This document shows positions 30,600 through 38,552 of a stretch of DNA of 64,000 bases, piece after piece; within the stretch, counting starts at the first letter, position 1, and every line of letters begins with the position of its first letter. Origin of the DNA: Stutzerimonas stutzeri (GTDB taxonomy: Bacteria > Pseudomonadota > Gammaproteobacteria > Pseudomonadales > Pseudomonadaceae); NCBI GenBank assembly GCA_002339675.1, contig DDKB01000017.1, positions 864,346-928,345 on the forward strand, given 5' to 3'. Both the position numbers and the translations under genes were made by a program. The notes beneath the pieces are model-generated. The model worked only from the letters and a program-made list of their open reading frames with translations. It was not told the origin of the DNA and did not search any database.

Positions 30600-31784
30600 A
30601 TGAAGCCATTTCTCGACAACCTGGTCGGCGGCAAGCAGGGCGCCGCCGGCCTGCTGATCCTCGCCGTATTGCTGCTGGTGGTGTTCCCGCTGGCGCTGGA
30701 TGCCTTCCGCCTGAACATGGTCGGCAAGTACCTGACCTACGCCTTCGTCGCGGTCGGCCTGGTGCTCTGCTGGGGCTATGGCGGCATCCTGAGCCTGGGG
30801 CAAGGCATCTTCTTTGGCCTCGGGGGCTACTGCATGGCGATGTTCCTCAAGCTGGAAGCCTCCGACCCGGAAAGCACCAAGATCCAGTCCACGCCCGGCA
30901 TTCCGGATTTCATGGACTGGAACCAGATCACCGAATTGCCGTTGTTCTGGCAACCCTTCCACAGCTTCGGCTTTACCCTCGTGGCGGTGATCGCCGTGCC
31001 GGTGCTGCTGGCACTGATCGTCGGCCTGGCGATGTTCAAGCGGCGCGTCGGTGACGTGTATTTCTCGATCGTCACCCAGGCGATCGCCGCGATCCTGACG
31101 ATCCTCATCATCGGTCAGCAGGGGCTGACCGGCGGGGTCAACGGCATCACCGATCTGCGCACGCTGATGGGCTGGGACATCCAGAGCAACGAGGCGAAGA
31201 CCGTGCTGTATTTCGTCTGCGCGCTCCTGCTGCTGGGCTGCATCCTGCTCGGGCGTTTCATCCTCTCGTCCAAGCTGGGCCGCCTGCTGATGGCCATGCG
31301 CGACAAGGAGGAGCGGGTGCGCTTCTCCGGCTATGACGTGGCCAGCTTCAAGGTCTTCGTGTTTTGCGTGGCGGCGGCTTTCGCCGGCATCGGCGGCGCG
31401 CTCTTCACGCTGCAGGTCGGCTTCATGTCGCCGAGCTTTGTCGGCATCGTGCCGTCGATCGAGATGGTCATCTTTGCCGCCGTCGGCGGGCGTATGTCTC
31501 TGCTCGGCGCGGTGTATGGCGCGCTGCTGGTGAACTACGGCAAGACGGTGTTCTCCGAGAGCTTCCCCGAGCTGTGGCTGTATTTCATGGGTGGGTTGTT
31601 CATCGCCGTGGTCATCTACTTCCCCAACGGCCTGGCCGGCCTCTGGCAGAGCCATGGCCGTCCCTGGCTGGCCCGCATCGGCCAGCGTCGCCAGGCGCAG
31701 GTCGAGACGGCGCCGATCACAGCGACGCCCGCCGCCAAGCCGGAAACGAAAACCGCTACCACTGCCCTGGAGACCACGCCATGA
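30600..31784 (+). CDS. urtC: Branched-chain/urea-type ABC transporter permease UrtC
   Basis: A 394-residue inner-membrane permease of the LivM/UrtC group, pairing with UrtB. Motifs include YAFVAVGLVLCWGYGGILSL near the N-terminus and LLMAMRDKEERVRFSGYDV in the cytoplasmic loop that meets the ATPase. The C-terminal 30 residues are a Thr/Ala/Pro-rich tail outside the membrane domain. The stop overlaps the urtD ATG (ATGA). Confidence 0.91.
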   Translation: MKPFLDNLVGGKQGAAGLLILAVLLLVVFPLALDAFRLNMVGKYLTYAFVAVGLVLCWGYGGILSLGQGIFFGLGGYCMAMFLKLEASDPESTKIQSTPGIPDFMDWNQITELPLFWQPFHSFGFTLVAVIAVPVLLALIVGLAMFKRRVGDVYFSIVTQAIAAILTILIIGQQGLTGGVNGITDLRTLMGWDIQSNEAKTVLYFVCALLLLGCILLGRFILSSKLGRLLMAMRDKEERVRFSGYDVASFKVFVFCVAAAFAGIGGALFTLQVGFMSPSFVGIVPSIEMVIFAAVGGRMSLLGAVYGALLVNYGKTVFSESFPELWLYFMGGLFIAVVIYFPNGLAGLWQSHGRPWLARIGQRRQAQVETAPITATPAAKPETKTATTALETTP

Positions 31785-32539
31785 GTGCGACCGGCTTCGT
31801 ATCGCCCAAACCGGTGCTGGCCATCGAGGGCCTGACCGTGTCCTTCGACGGTTTCAAGGCCGTCGACGGGCTCAACCTCTACCTGGACCGCAACGAGGTT
31901 CGCGTGGTGATCGGCCCCAACGGCGCCGGCAAGACCACGGTGCTCGACCTGATCTGCGGCAAGACCAAGGCCACCGCTGGCTCGATCCAGTTCGACGGTC
32001 GCGAGCTGACGAAGATGAAGGAGTTCGACATCGTCCGTGCCGGCGTTGGACGCAAGTTCCAGAACCCCTCGATCTACGAAAACCTCAGCGTGTTCGAGAA
32101 CCTGGAGATGTCCTACCCGGCCGGGCGCAAGGTGTTCAGTGCGTTGTTCTTCAAACGCTCGCCCGAGGTGGTTGCACGGGTCGAGGAGGTCGCCGCCGAC
32201 ATCGGCCTGGCCGAGCAGCTGCACGAGGAGGCCGGGCTGCTTTCGCACGGGCAGAAGCAGTGGCTGGAGATCGGCATGCTGCTGATGCAGGACCCCGAGT
32301 TGCTGATGCTCGACGAGCCGGTCGCCGGCATGAGCGTCTCCGAGCGGCTGCAGACCGCCGAGTTGCTCAAGCGCATCAGCCGGGGGCGCTCGGTACTGGT
32401 CATCGAGCACGACATGGAGTTCGTCAAGAGCATCGCCCACAAGGTTACGGTGCTGCACCAGGGCAAGCTGCTCGCCGAGGGCAGCATGGACGCCGTGCAG
32501 AACAACCCCAAGGTGGTCGAGGTGTACCTCGGGCACTGA
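31781..32539 (+). CDS. urtD: ABC transporter ATP-binding protein UrtD
   Basis: A 252-residue ATPase of the LivG/UrtD group. It has Walker A GPNGAGKT, a Q-loop within VGRKFQNPSIYENLSV, a signature region LLSHGQKQWLEIGMLL that reads LSHGQ instead of the common LSGGQ (usual in UrtD), Walker B LLMLDEP, and H-loop IEHDMEF. The start overlaps the urtC stop by 4 bp. A 153-bp gap with a palindromic repeat separates it from urtE. Confidence 0.92.
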   Translation: MSATGFVSPKPVLAIEGLTVSFDGFKAVDGLNLYLDRNEVRVVIGPNGAGKTTVLDLICGKTKATAGSIQFDGRELTKMKEFDIVRAGVGRKFQNPSIYENLSVFENLEMSYPAGRKVFSALFFKRSPEVVARVEEVAADIGLAEQLHEEAGLLSHGQKQWLEIGMLLMQDPELLMLDEPVAGMSVSERLQTAELLKRISRGRSVLVIEHDMEFVKSIAHKVTVLHQGKLLAEGSMDAVQNNPKVVEVYLGH

Positions 32540-32582
32540 GCGCTACGGCGTTTGGAGCGCTTGGATGACGCTGCGCGGTTAA

Positions 32583-32634
32583 TCCACCCACGCCAAGCTG
32601 GCCGTAGGGTGGACATCGCCGCAGGCATGTCCAC
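32583..32634. repeat. Palindromic repeat, TAGGGTGGA type, copy 1
   Basis: In the urtD-urtE gap, TCCACCC (32583-32589) faces GGGTGGA (32607-32613), and GTGGACAT (32609-32616) pairs with ATGTCCAC (32627-32634) over a 10-nt loop. The GTAGGGTGGA core recurs at 37354 and, as TAGGGTGGA, at 36197. Short palindromic repeats with this core are common in P. stutzeri-type genomes, from general knowledge. Confidence 0.6.
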
Positions 32635-32659
32635 GCGTGTCGCCGCCAATATCGGATTG

Positions 32660-32670
32660 GACGTACGCCC
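32660..32670 (+). promoter_or_regulatory. GACGTACGCCC motif shared with the urtA operator region
   Basis: These 11 bases are identical to 28222-28232 in the divergent control region, and they lie 23 bp before urtE. This may be a second site for the same regulator, or a shared fragment by chance. Confidence 0.4.
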
Positions 32671-32692
32671 AGCGGGCACCTAGGAGTTAACT

Positions 32693-33382
32693 ATGTTCCA
32701 GATCAGCAACCTCGCCGCCGGCTACGGCCAGAGCCAGATCCTTCATGATCTCAATCTCAAGGTCGAAAAGCAGGAGATCGTCGCGGTCATGGGCCGCAAC
32801 GGCATGGGTAAAACGACCCTGTTCAAGACGCTGATGGGCATCGTCGGGCAGACCGCCGGCAGCGTGAAGGTCGCCGGCCAGGAGCTTGCTGGCCTCGAGA
32901 CCCATCAGCGCGTCGAGCGGGGCGTGGCCTACGTGCCACAGGGGCGGATGATCTTCCCCAGCATGACGGTGCTGGAGAACATCCAGACCGGCCTGCCAGC
33001 TTCGGCCGGTGGCCAGGTGCCGGAGGACCTCTACGCCCTGTTTCCGGTGCTGCACGAGATGCGCAAGCGCAAGGGCGGCAACCTCTCCGGCGGCCAGCAG
33101 CAGCAACTGGCGATCGCCCGCGCCCTGGCGACCAATCCCCGGGTGCTGTTGCTCGACGAGCCCACCGAAGGCATCCAGCCGTCGATCATCAAGGACATCG
33201 CCCGCACCCTGAAGGAGATCCGCTCGCTGCGCGACCTGACCATCATCGTTTCCGAGCAGGTGCTCTCGTTCACCATGGAGATCGCCGACCGCTTTCTGGT
33301 GATCGAGAAAGGCCGCTTCGTGCTCGAGGAGCGTGCTGCCAACGCCGACGAGGCGACCATCAGCCGCTACCTGTCCGTCTGA
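32693..33382 (+). CDS. urtE: ABC transporter ATP-binding protein UrtE
   Basis: A 229-residue ATPase of the LivF/UrtE group that forms the heterodimer with UrtD. Walker A is GRNGMGKT, the Q-loop is in VAYVPQGRMIFPSMTVLEN, the signature is LSGGQQQQLAIARAL, Walker B is VLLLDEPTEG, and the H-loop position carries a Gln/Val context (IIVSEQVLS) where UrtE/LivF proteins normally differ from His. It ends the transporter block; two unrelated small genes come next. Confidence 0.92.
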   Translation: MFQISNLAAGYGQSQILHDLNLKVEKQEIVAVMGRNGMGKTTLFKTLMGIVGQTAGSVKVAGQELAGLETHQRVERGVAYVPQGRMIFPSMTVLENIQTGLPASAGGQVPEDLYALFPVLHEMRKRKGGNLSGGQQQQLAIARALATNPRVLLLDEPTEGIQPSIIKDIARTLKEIRSLRDLTIIVSEQVLSFTMEIADRFLVIEKGRFVLEERAANADEATISRYLSV

Positions 33383-33481
33383 AGCAATCACTGGCGGCGC
33401 CGGGCCGGTCGTCGCGCCCGGCGAACTCGCTGGCGCCTGTCGAGTCGGCTATAGCAACACCGGCTTCGAGAGGGCGCCTCC

Positions 33482-34000
33482 GTGACCGCCACCGCGAAAA
33501 AGACCGATCCGCAGCTGTGGGAGCGGGTCAAGCAAGCCGTCACTGACGGCGACAAGGGCGGTGCGCCCGGCCAGTGGTCGGCGCGCAAGGCGCAGTACGC
33601 CGTGCAGGAGTACAAGAAGCGCGGCGGCGGTTACGCGGGCGGCAAGGCCACCGACAATCACCTGCGCGAGTGGACCCGCGAGGACTGGGGCACGCAGTCT
33701 GGCAAGCCGTCGGGCGAGACCGGCGAGCGCTACCTGCCCAAACACGCCCGCGAAGCGCTCAGCGACGAGGAATACGCCCGCACCACGCGCAAGAAGCGCG
33801 CGGATTCCCGGCGTGGCCAGCAACACTCCAAACAGCCTGTCGACGTCGCGCGCAAGGCCAGCCGTGAGCGCGAGCCGGCGCTCAGCGGGCTGAACAAATC
33901 CGAACTCATGCGGCGTGCAGCCCAGCGCAATATTCGCGGTCGGTCCTCGATGAGAAAGGCCGAGCTGGTCGCGGCGCTCGAACAAGCGGGTGAACGATGA
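33482..34000 (+). CDS. DUF5872-type protein with C-terminal Rho-N/SAP-like motif
   Basis: A basic, hydrophilic 172-residue protein starting at a GTG (MTATAKKTDPQLWERVKQAV). The first 65 residues (KQAVTDGDKGGAPGQWSARK...YKKRGGGY) look like the DUF5872 module. The last 40 (LNKSELMRRAAQRNIRGRSS...) resemble a small helix-extended-loop-helix nucleic-acid-binding motif of the Rho N-terminal/SAP type. Function unknown; a nucleic-acid role is inferred. It overlaps the next gene by 4 bp. Confidence 0.7.
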   Translation: MTATAKKTDPQLWERVKQAVTDGDKGGAPGQWSARKAQYAVQEYKKRGGGYAGGKATDNHLREWTREDWGTQSGKPSGETGERYLPKHAREALSDEEYARTTRKKRADSRRGQQHSKQPVDVARKASREREPALSGLNKSELMRRAAQRNIRGRSSMRKAELVAALEQAGER

Positions 34001-34365
34001 GCGATTTCAGTGAACACGAGCGGCGCGACACGCGCGACGAATTCCACAGCGTGGTGAACATGACGCCTTCAGCGTTGCGGCGTTGGCTCGGCAGCGAGCA
34101 GAGCCGCAGCGTTGGCATGACCGTCGAAGGTGAAAAGGTCACCGCGCCAGGGAATGGCGAGGCAGTCGGCCACCACATGGGCGAGCGCATCCTCCAGCTC
34201 AAGGGCACCCGCCAGGCCGATCTCGGCGACGACGATTACGAGGCCATGCGCAAGGTCATCGGCTACGTGCATCGCCATCTGGCGCAGCGCCCGAAGGGTG
34301 ACGTCACCGATAGCCGCTGGCGCTATTCGCTGATGAACTGGGGGCATGACCCGCTCGAGGATTAG
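33997..34365 (+). CDS. DUF3140 family protein
   Basis: A 122-residue hydrophilic protein without signal or membrane segments. The segment VNMTPSALRRWLGSEQSRSV and the later KVIGYVHRHLAQRP with a terminal WRYSLMNWGHDP are typical of the small DUF3140 family. It starts inside the end of the DUF5872-type gene (ATGA overlap), so the two are made together. DUF3140 and DUF5872 genes are often found together in bacteria, from memory. No function is known, and there is no obvious tie to amide metabolism. Confidence 0.75.
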   Translation: MSDFSEHERRDTRDEFHSVVNMTPSALRRWLGSEQSRSVGMTVEGEKVTAPGNGEAVGHHMGERILQLKGTRQADLGDDDYEAMRKVIGYVHRHLAQRPKGDVTDSRWRYSLMNWGHDPLED

Positions 34366-34372
34366 CGTCACC

Positions 34373-34379
34373 TACGTCA
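34373..34379. promoter_or_regulatory. TACGTCA half-site before fmdA
   Basis: The same heptamer as in the divergent urtA control region, 90 bp before the fmdA start in the only gap of this stretch. It is followed by CCAACGTATTT, which holds a partial inverted match (ACGTA). Possible regulator site; chance cannot be excluded. Confidence 0.4.
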
Positions 34380-34469
34380 TCCAACGTATTTGCCGATCGA
34401 CCGATGCGGCGAAGACTAGGCCCGTACTCAGCGCAACGCTGACCCTTCAACGGTCCCAGGAGCTTCGTC

Positions 34470-35699
34470 ATGACCGACACCCTGATCAAGGTCGATTTGA
34501 ACCAGCCCGCCCCCGAAAATGAACAGATCCACAACCGCTGGCACCCGGACATCCCCATGGCCTGCTGGGTCAAGCCAGGCGATGATTTCATCCTCGAGAC
34601 CTACGACTGGACGGGCGGGGCGATCAAGAACGATGACGACGCCAGCGATGTGCGCGATGTCGACCTTTCCACCGTGCACTACCTCTCCGGCCCAGTGGGT
34701 GTACAGGGCGCAGAGCCGGGCGACCTGCTGGTGGTCGAGCTGCTGGACATCGGCGCCAAGCAGGATTCGCTGTGGGGCTTCAACGGCTTCTTCTCGAAGA
34801 ACAACGGCGGCGGCTTTCTCACCGACTACTTCCCCGACGCGCAGAAATCCATCTGGGACTTCGAGGGCATGTTCACCAAGAGTCGGCACATTCCCGGCGT
34901 GCGCTTCGCCGGCCTGATCCACCCCGGGCTGATCGGCTGCCTACCGGATCCAAAGCTGCTCTCGGCCTGGAACGAGCGCGAGCAGGCGCTGATCGACACC
35001 AACCCGACCCGTGTGCCGCCGCTGGCCAATCCGCCGTTCGCCGCCACTGCCCACGCCGGCAAGGCCTCCGGCGCGTTGCGTGACAAGATCGCCGCCGAGG
35101 GCGCACGCACCGTACCGCCACGCGAGCACGGCGGTAACTGCGACATCAAGGATCTGTCGCGCGGCTCGAAGATCTTCTTCCCGGTCTATGTCGACGGTGC
35201 CGGGCTCTCGGTGGGCGACCTGCACTTCAGCCAGGGCGACGGCGAGATCACCTTCTGCGGCGCCATCGAGATGGCCGGCTGGGTGCACATGAAGGTCGAG
35301 CTGATCAAGGGCGGCATGGCCAAGTACGGCATCAAGAACCCGATCTTCAAGCCCAGCCCGATCGTGCCCACCTACAACAACTACCTGATCTTCGAAGGCA
35401 TCTCGGTGGACGACAGCGGCAAGCAGGCCTACCTGGACGTGAACCTGGCCTACCAGCAGGCCTGCCTCAACGCCATCGAATACCTGAAGAAGTTCGGCTA
35501 TTCCGGTGCCCAGGGCTACTCGCTGCTCGGCTCGGCGCCGGTGCAGGGTCACATCAGCGGGGTGGTCGACATTCCCAACGCCTGCGCGACGCTGTGGTTG
35601 CCGACCGACATCTTCGAGTTCGACATCAACCCCAGCGCCGCCGGCCCGACCCGTTTCCTAGACGGCTCGATCAACATGCCGATCGCCTACGACAAGTGA
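34470..35699 (+). CDS. fmdA: Formamidase FmdA (acetamidase/formamidase family)
   Basis: Hydrolyses formamide to formate and ammonia in the cytoplasm. The 409-residue protein matches FmdA of Methylophilus in length and in motifs: HNRWHPDIPM near the start, GAIKNDDDASDVRDVDLS, VRFAGLIHPGLIGCLPD, EHGGNCDIKDLSRGSK and GLSVGDLHFSQGDGEI. CCAGGAGC precedes the ATG. fmdB follows 77 bp later, the same order as in methylotrophs. The products feed nitrogen supply; formate would be left over for a formate dehydrogenase that is not in this window. Confidence 0.94.
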   Translation: MTDTLIKVDLNQPAPENEQIHNRWHPDIPMACWVKPGDDFILETYDWTGGAIKNDDDASDVRDVDLSTVHYLSGPVGVQGAEPGDLLVVELLDIGAKQDSLWGFNGFFSKNNGGGFLTDYFPDAQKSIWDFEGMFTKSRHIPGVRFAGLIHPGLIGCLPDPKLLSAWNEREQALIDTNPTRVPPLANPPFAATAHAGKASGALRDKIAAEGARTVPPREHGGNCDIKDLSRGSKIFFPVYVDGAGLSVGDLHFSQGDGEITFCGAIEMAGWVHMKVELIKGGMAKYGIKNPIFKPSPIVPTYNNYLIFEGISVDDSGKQAYLDVNLAYQQACLNAIEYLKKFGYSGAQGYSLLGSAPVQGHISGVVDIPNACATLWLPTDIFEFDINPSAAGPTRFLDGSINMPIAYDK

Positions 35700-35776
35700 G
35701 TTCGTCTATCCGGGCGGGGCAGGTGCTCTGGACGGCGGCCTGGCCCGCCCGGATGGAGAACACGGAGGAACGCGGT

Positions 35777-36124
35777 ATGCCTATCTACGAATACGACTGT
35801 GCCGGTTGCGGCGATTTCACCCAGCTCAAGCCCATGGCCGAGCGTGATCAGCCATGCCAATGCCCGGCCTGCGGTGAGTTGGCCATGCGGGTGGTTCTCA
35901 GCGCGCCCGGGCTGGCGACCCTCGCCGGCAGCCAGCGCCGGGCCCACGAGACCAACGAGCGCAGCGCCGATGCACCCAAGTCGCTGGCCGAATACAAGGA
36001 AAGCCGCCAGCACGGCGCCGGCTGCAGCTGTTGCGCGCCGAGCAGGCCGGTCGAGCGCACCAAGGCCAATCCGCATGGGCTCAAGGCCAGCCCTTCGGCA
36101 CGGCCGTGGATGATCAGTCACTAG
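35777..36124 (+). CDS. fmdB: FmdB family zinc-ribbon protein
   Basis: A 115-residue protein from the ATG at 35777. The first 45 residues are the FmdB zinc ribbon: [17 protein letters not shown] with CxxC, and [19 protein letters not shown] with the second CxxC pair. A later CSCC cluster near residue 85 is extra. FmdB was proposed as a regulator of formamidase genes in Methylophilus, but the family is broad and the biochemical role is unproven. Located between fmdA and amiE in the same orientation. Confidence 0.88.
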   Translation: MPIYEYDCAGCGDFTQLKPMAERDQPCQCPACGELAMRVVLSAPGLATLAGSQRRAHETNERSADAPKSLAEYKESRQHGAGCSCCAPSRPVERTKANPHGLKASPSARPWMISH

Positions 36125-36194
36125 CCATTGTTTCCAGACGCGTGGAAACCGCTGCGCGGATTTCCCTCCTAGCGTCCAACCCCGACCTTCGCAC

Positions 36195-36230
36195 CCTAGG
36201 GTGGAAAACGGCGAAGCCTTTTCCACCGAG
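36195..36230. repeat. Palindromic repeat, TAGGGTGGA type, copy 2
   Basis: In the fmdB-amiE gap GGTGGAAAA (36200-36208) pairs perfectly with TTTTCCACC (36219-36227) over a 10-nt loop, preceded by CTAG. It ends about 40 bp before the amiE start. It could slow or end transcription between the two genes, but there is no T-run outside the stem. Confidence 0.65.
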
Positions 36231-36266
36231 CGTCCCGCGAGGCGAACTCATGAATGGAGATCCCCC

Positions 36267-37307
36267 ATGCGCCACGGCGATATTTCCAGCAGCCCCGATA
36301 CCGTCGGCGTCGCCGTCGTGAACTACAAGATGCCGCGCCTGCACACCAAGGCCGAAGTGCTCGCCAATGCCCGCCAGATCGCCGAAATGATCAAAGGTAT
36401 GAAGCTCGGCCTGCCGGGCATGGACCTGGTGGTGTTTCCCGAGTACAGCACCATGGGCATCATGTACGACCCCGGCGAGATGATGGACACCGCCGCCAGC
36501 ATTCCCGGTGAGGAGACCGCGATCTTCTCCGCCGCCTGCCGCGAGGCGAAGACCTGGGGCATCTTTTCGCTCACCGGCGAGCGCAACGAGGACCCGGCCA
36601 AGGCGCCCTACAACACCCTGGTGTTGATCGACGACCAGGGCGAGATTCGCCAGAAGTACCGCAAGTGCATCCCCTGGTGCCCGATCGAAGGCTGGTACCC
36701 CGGTGACCGCACCTACGTCACCGAAGGCCCCAAGGGCATGAAGGTCAGCCTGATCATCTGCGACGACGGCAACTATCCCGAGATCTGGCGCGACTGCGCG
36801 ATGAAGGGCGCCGAGCTCATCGTGCGCTGCCAGGGCTACATGTACCCGGCCAAGGAGCAGCAGGTGCTGATGGCCAAGACCATGGCCTGGGCCAACAACT
36901 GCTACGTGGCGGTGGCCAACGCCGCCGGCTTCGATGGCGTCTACAGCTACTTCGGCCACTCGGCGATCATCGGCTTCGACGGCCGCACCCTGGGCGAGTG
37001 CGGCGAGGAGGAAATGGGTATCCAGTACGCGCAGCTGTCGGTCTCGCAGATCCGTGATGCGCGTGTCAACGACCAATCGCAGAACCACCTGTTCAAGCTG
37101 CTGCATCGCGGTTACACCGGCGTCTACAACTCCGGTGACGGTGACAAGGGGGTGGCCGACTGCCCGTTCGAGTTCTACCGCACCTGGGTGCTGGACGCAC
37201 AAAAGGCGCAGGAAAACGTCGAGGCCATGACCCGCAGCACGGTCGGCGTGGCCGATTGCCCGGTGTACGAACTGCCCCATGGTGGCAAGGAAAAGACCGC
37301 AGGCTGA
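36267..37307 (+). CDS. amiE: Aliphatic amidase AmiE
   Basis: Nitrilase-superfamily enzyme hydrolysing short aliphatic amides such as acetamide and propionamide to the acid and ammonia. The 346 residues equal the Pseudomonas aeruginosa AmiE length and begin MRHGDISSS as that protein does. The catalytic triad is E59 (VVFPEYS), K133 (QKYRKCIPW) and C165 ([14 protein letters not shown]). One residue shorter than PaAmiE before the lysine, so numbering shifts by one. AmiE homohexamers are cytoplasmic. Located with amiB but without amiC, amiR or amiS nearby. Confidence 0.96.
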   Translation: MRHGDISSSPDTVGVAVVNYKMPRLHTKAEVLANARQIAEMIKGMKLGLPGMDLVVFPEYSTMGIMYDPGEMMDTAASIPGEETAIFSAACREAKTWGIFSLTGERNEDPAKAPYNTLVLIDDQGEIRQKYRKCIPWCPIEGWYPGDRTYVTEGPKGMKVSLIICDDGNYPEIWRDCAMKGAELIVRCQGYMYPAKEQQVLMAKTMAWANNCYVAVANAAGFDGVYSYFGHSAIIGFDGRTLGECGEEEMGIQYAQLSVSQIRDARVNDQSQNHLFKLLHRGYTGVYNSGDGDKGVADCPFEFYRTWVLDAQKAQENVEAMTRSTVGVADCPVYELPHGGKEKTAG

Positions 37308-37353
37308 CGCCGCAGCTTCGGCGCACACCGATCCATCGGGCGCCCCTTCAGGC

Positions 37354-37422
37354 GTAGGGTGGATCGCGCTTGGTCGAGCCACCGGGCGGTGCACCGGTGG
37401 ATGGAAAAGAGCGTCCTTCACC
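37354..37422. repeat. Palindromic repeat, TAGGGTGGA type, degenerate copy 3
   Basis: The core GTAGGGTGGA starts at 37354 in the amiE-amiB gap, followed by GGTGGATGGA-like and TCCTTCACCC-like arms (about 37396-37422) that pair only partly. It is the weakest of the three copies. Confidence 0.45.
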
Positions 37423-37457
37423 CATCGGAACTTCAACCCCTCCAGACAGGCCGCCAC

Positions 37458-38552
37458 ATGCCCTTCGTCAACGACCTGATCGAACACAACCGCGCCCAGG
37501 CCGGGCAGCCTGCACGCACCGCGGCGGCGAAGGCCTCGCGCTTTCTCTTCGAGGTCGAAGCGGTCATGGCCCTGCTGCGCGAGCGCATCGTTGGCCAGCC
37601 CGCGGTGCTCGACGCGGTCGAGGCCATGCTGCAGGTGGTGAAAGCCGACCTCGGGGACCCCGAGCGGCCGCTGGCGGTGAACCTGTTCGTCGGCCCCACC
37701 GGTGTCGGCAAGACGGAAATCGTTCGCCTGCTGGCGCTGGCGATCCACGGCCGGGCCGACGCCTTCTGCCGCATCGACATGGGCACGCTGGCTCAGGATC
37801 ACTACGCCTCCGCGCTCACTGGCGCGCCGCCCGGCTATGTGGGTAGCAAAGAGGGCGCCACGCTGCTGGATGCCGAGGCCATCGCCGGCAGTTTCAGCCG
37901 GCCCGGCATCGTGCTGTTCGACGAACTGGAAAAAGCCGGCCCTGAGGTGATTCGCAGCCTGCTCGGCGTGCTCGACAGCGGCCAGCTGCGCCTGACCGCT
38001 GGCAGCCGCACGCTGGATTTTCGCAACGCGCTGGTGTTCTTTACCAGCAATGCCGGAGCCCGCGAGGCCTGGGCCGCCTTCCATCGCCATGCCCATGGCT
38101 GGCGCCGCTGGTTGCGGCGTTCGGCCCCCGCGGAGCAGCGAACGGTCGAGACGGCGCTGGCGCAGCGGTTCGATCCGGAGTTTCTCAACCGGCTCGACCG
38201 CGTACTGCTGTTCCGGCGTTTGGATCGCGACTGGTACGACGCCGTGCTGAGTATCGAACTGGCTCGCCTAAACGAGCGGCTGGCGCGCAGGGGCGTGCGG
38301 GTCGAATTGGCCGCCGAGGCGCGCCGGCTGCTGTGTGCCAAGCCCGACCCGCGCTACGGTGCGCGGGAGATCGCCCGGCGGCTGCGCACGCGCCTGCAGC
38401 CGGTGCTCGCCAAGGCGTTGCTGCACGCGCCGCAGGTCGGCGCCTGGCGGATTGCAGCGGTGAACGGTGCCTTGCAGGCCGAGCCGCTCGAGCCGGACGT
38501 AAGCGAGAGTCAGCCGTGCGCCCAACCGAACAGTTCGCAGCTGTTGCGGTAG
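37458..38552 (+). CDS. amiB: AmiB, ClpA/ClpB-like AAA ATPase of the amidase operon
   Basis: A 364-residue ATPase with one AAA+ module resembling the second module of ClpA/ClpB. After a short N-terminal part come IVGQPAVLDAVEAML, Walker A GPTGVGKT, a pore-type segment [12 protein letters not shown], Walker B IVLFDELEKAG, sensor 1 FFTSNAG and the arginine-finger region FDPEFLNRLDRVL, then a ClpB-type small domain. In P. aeruginosa AmiB is encoded after amiE and was proposed to energise amide uptake with AmiS; direct proof is thin. Its end overlaps convergent tatD by 43 bp. Confidence 0.88.
   Translation: MPFVNDLIEHNRAQAGQPARTAAAKASRFLFEVEAVMALLRERIVGQPAVLDAVEAMLQVVKADLGDPERPLAVNLFVGPTGVGKTEIVRLLALAIHGRADAFCRIDMGTLAQDHYASALTGAPPGYVGSKEGATLLDAEAIAGSFSRPGIVLFDELEKAGPEVIRSLLGVLDSGQLRLTAGSRTLDFRNALVFFTSNAGAREAWAAFHRHAHGWRRWLRRSAPAEQRTVETALAQRFDPEFLNRLDRVLLFRRLDRDWYDAVLSIELARLNERLARRGVRVELAAEARRLLCAKPDPRYGAREIARRLRTRLQPVLAKALLHAPQVGAWRIAAVNGALQAEPLEPDVSESQPCAQPNSSQLLR

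Noticed and set aside
36114..38096. 660-residue open frame opposite amiE and amiB
   Set aside because: Covered by two well-supported genes on the plus strand; the composition is that of a shadow frame.
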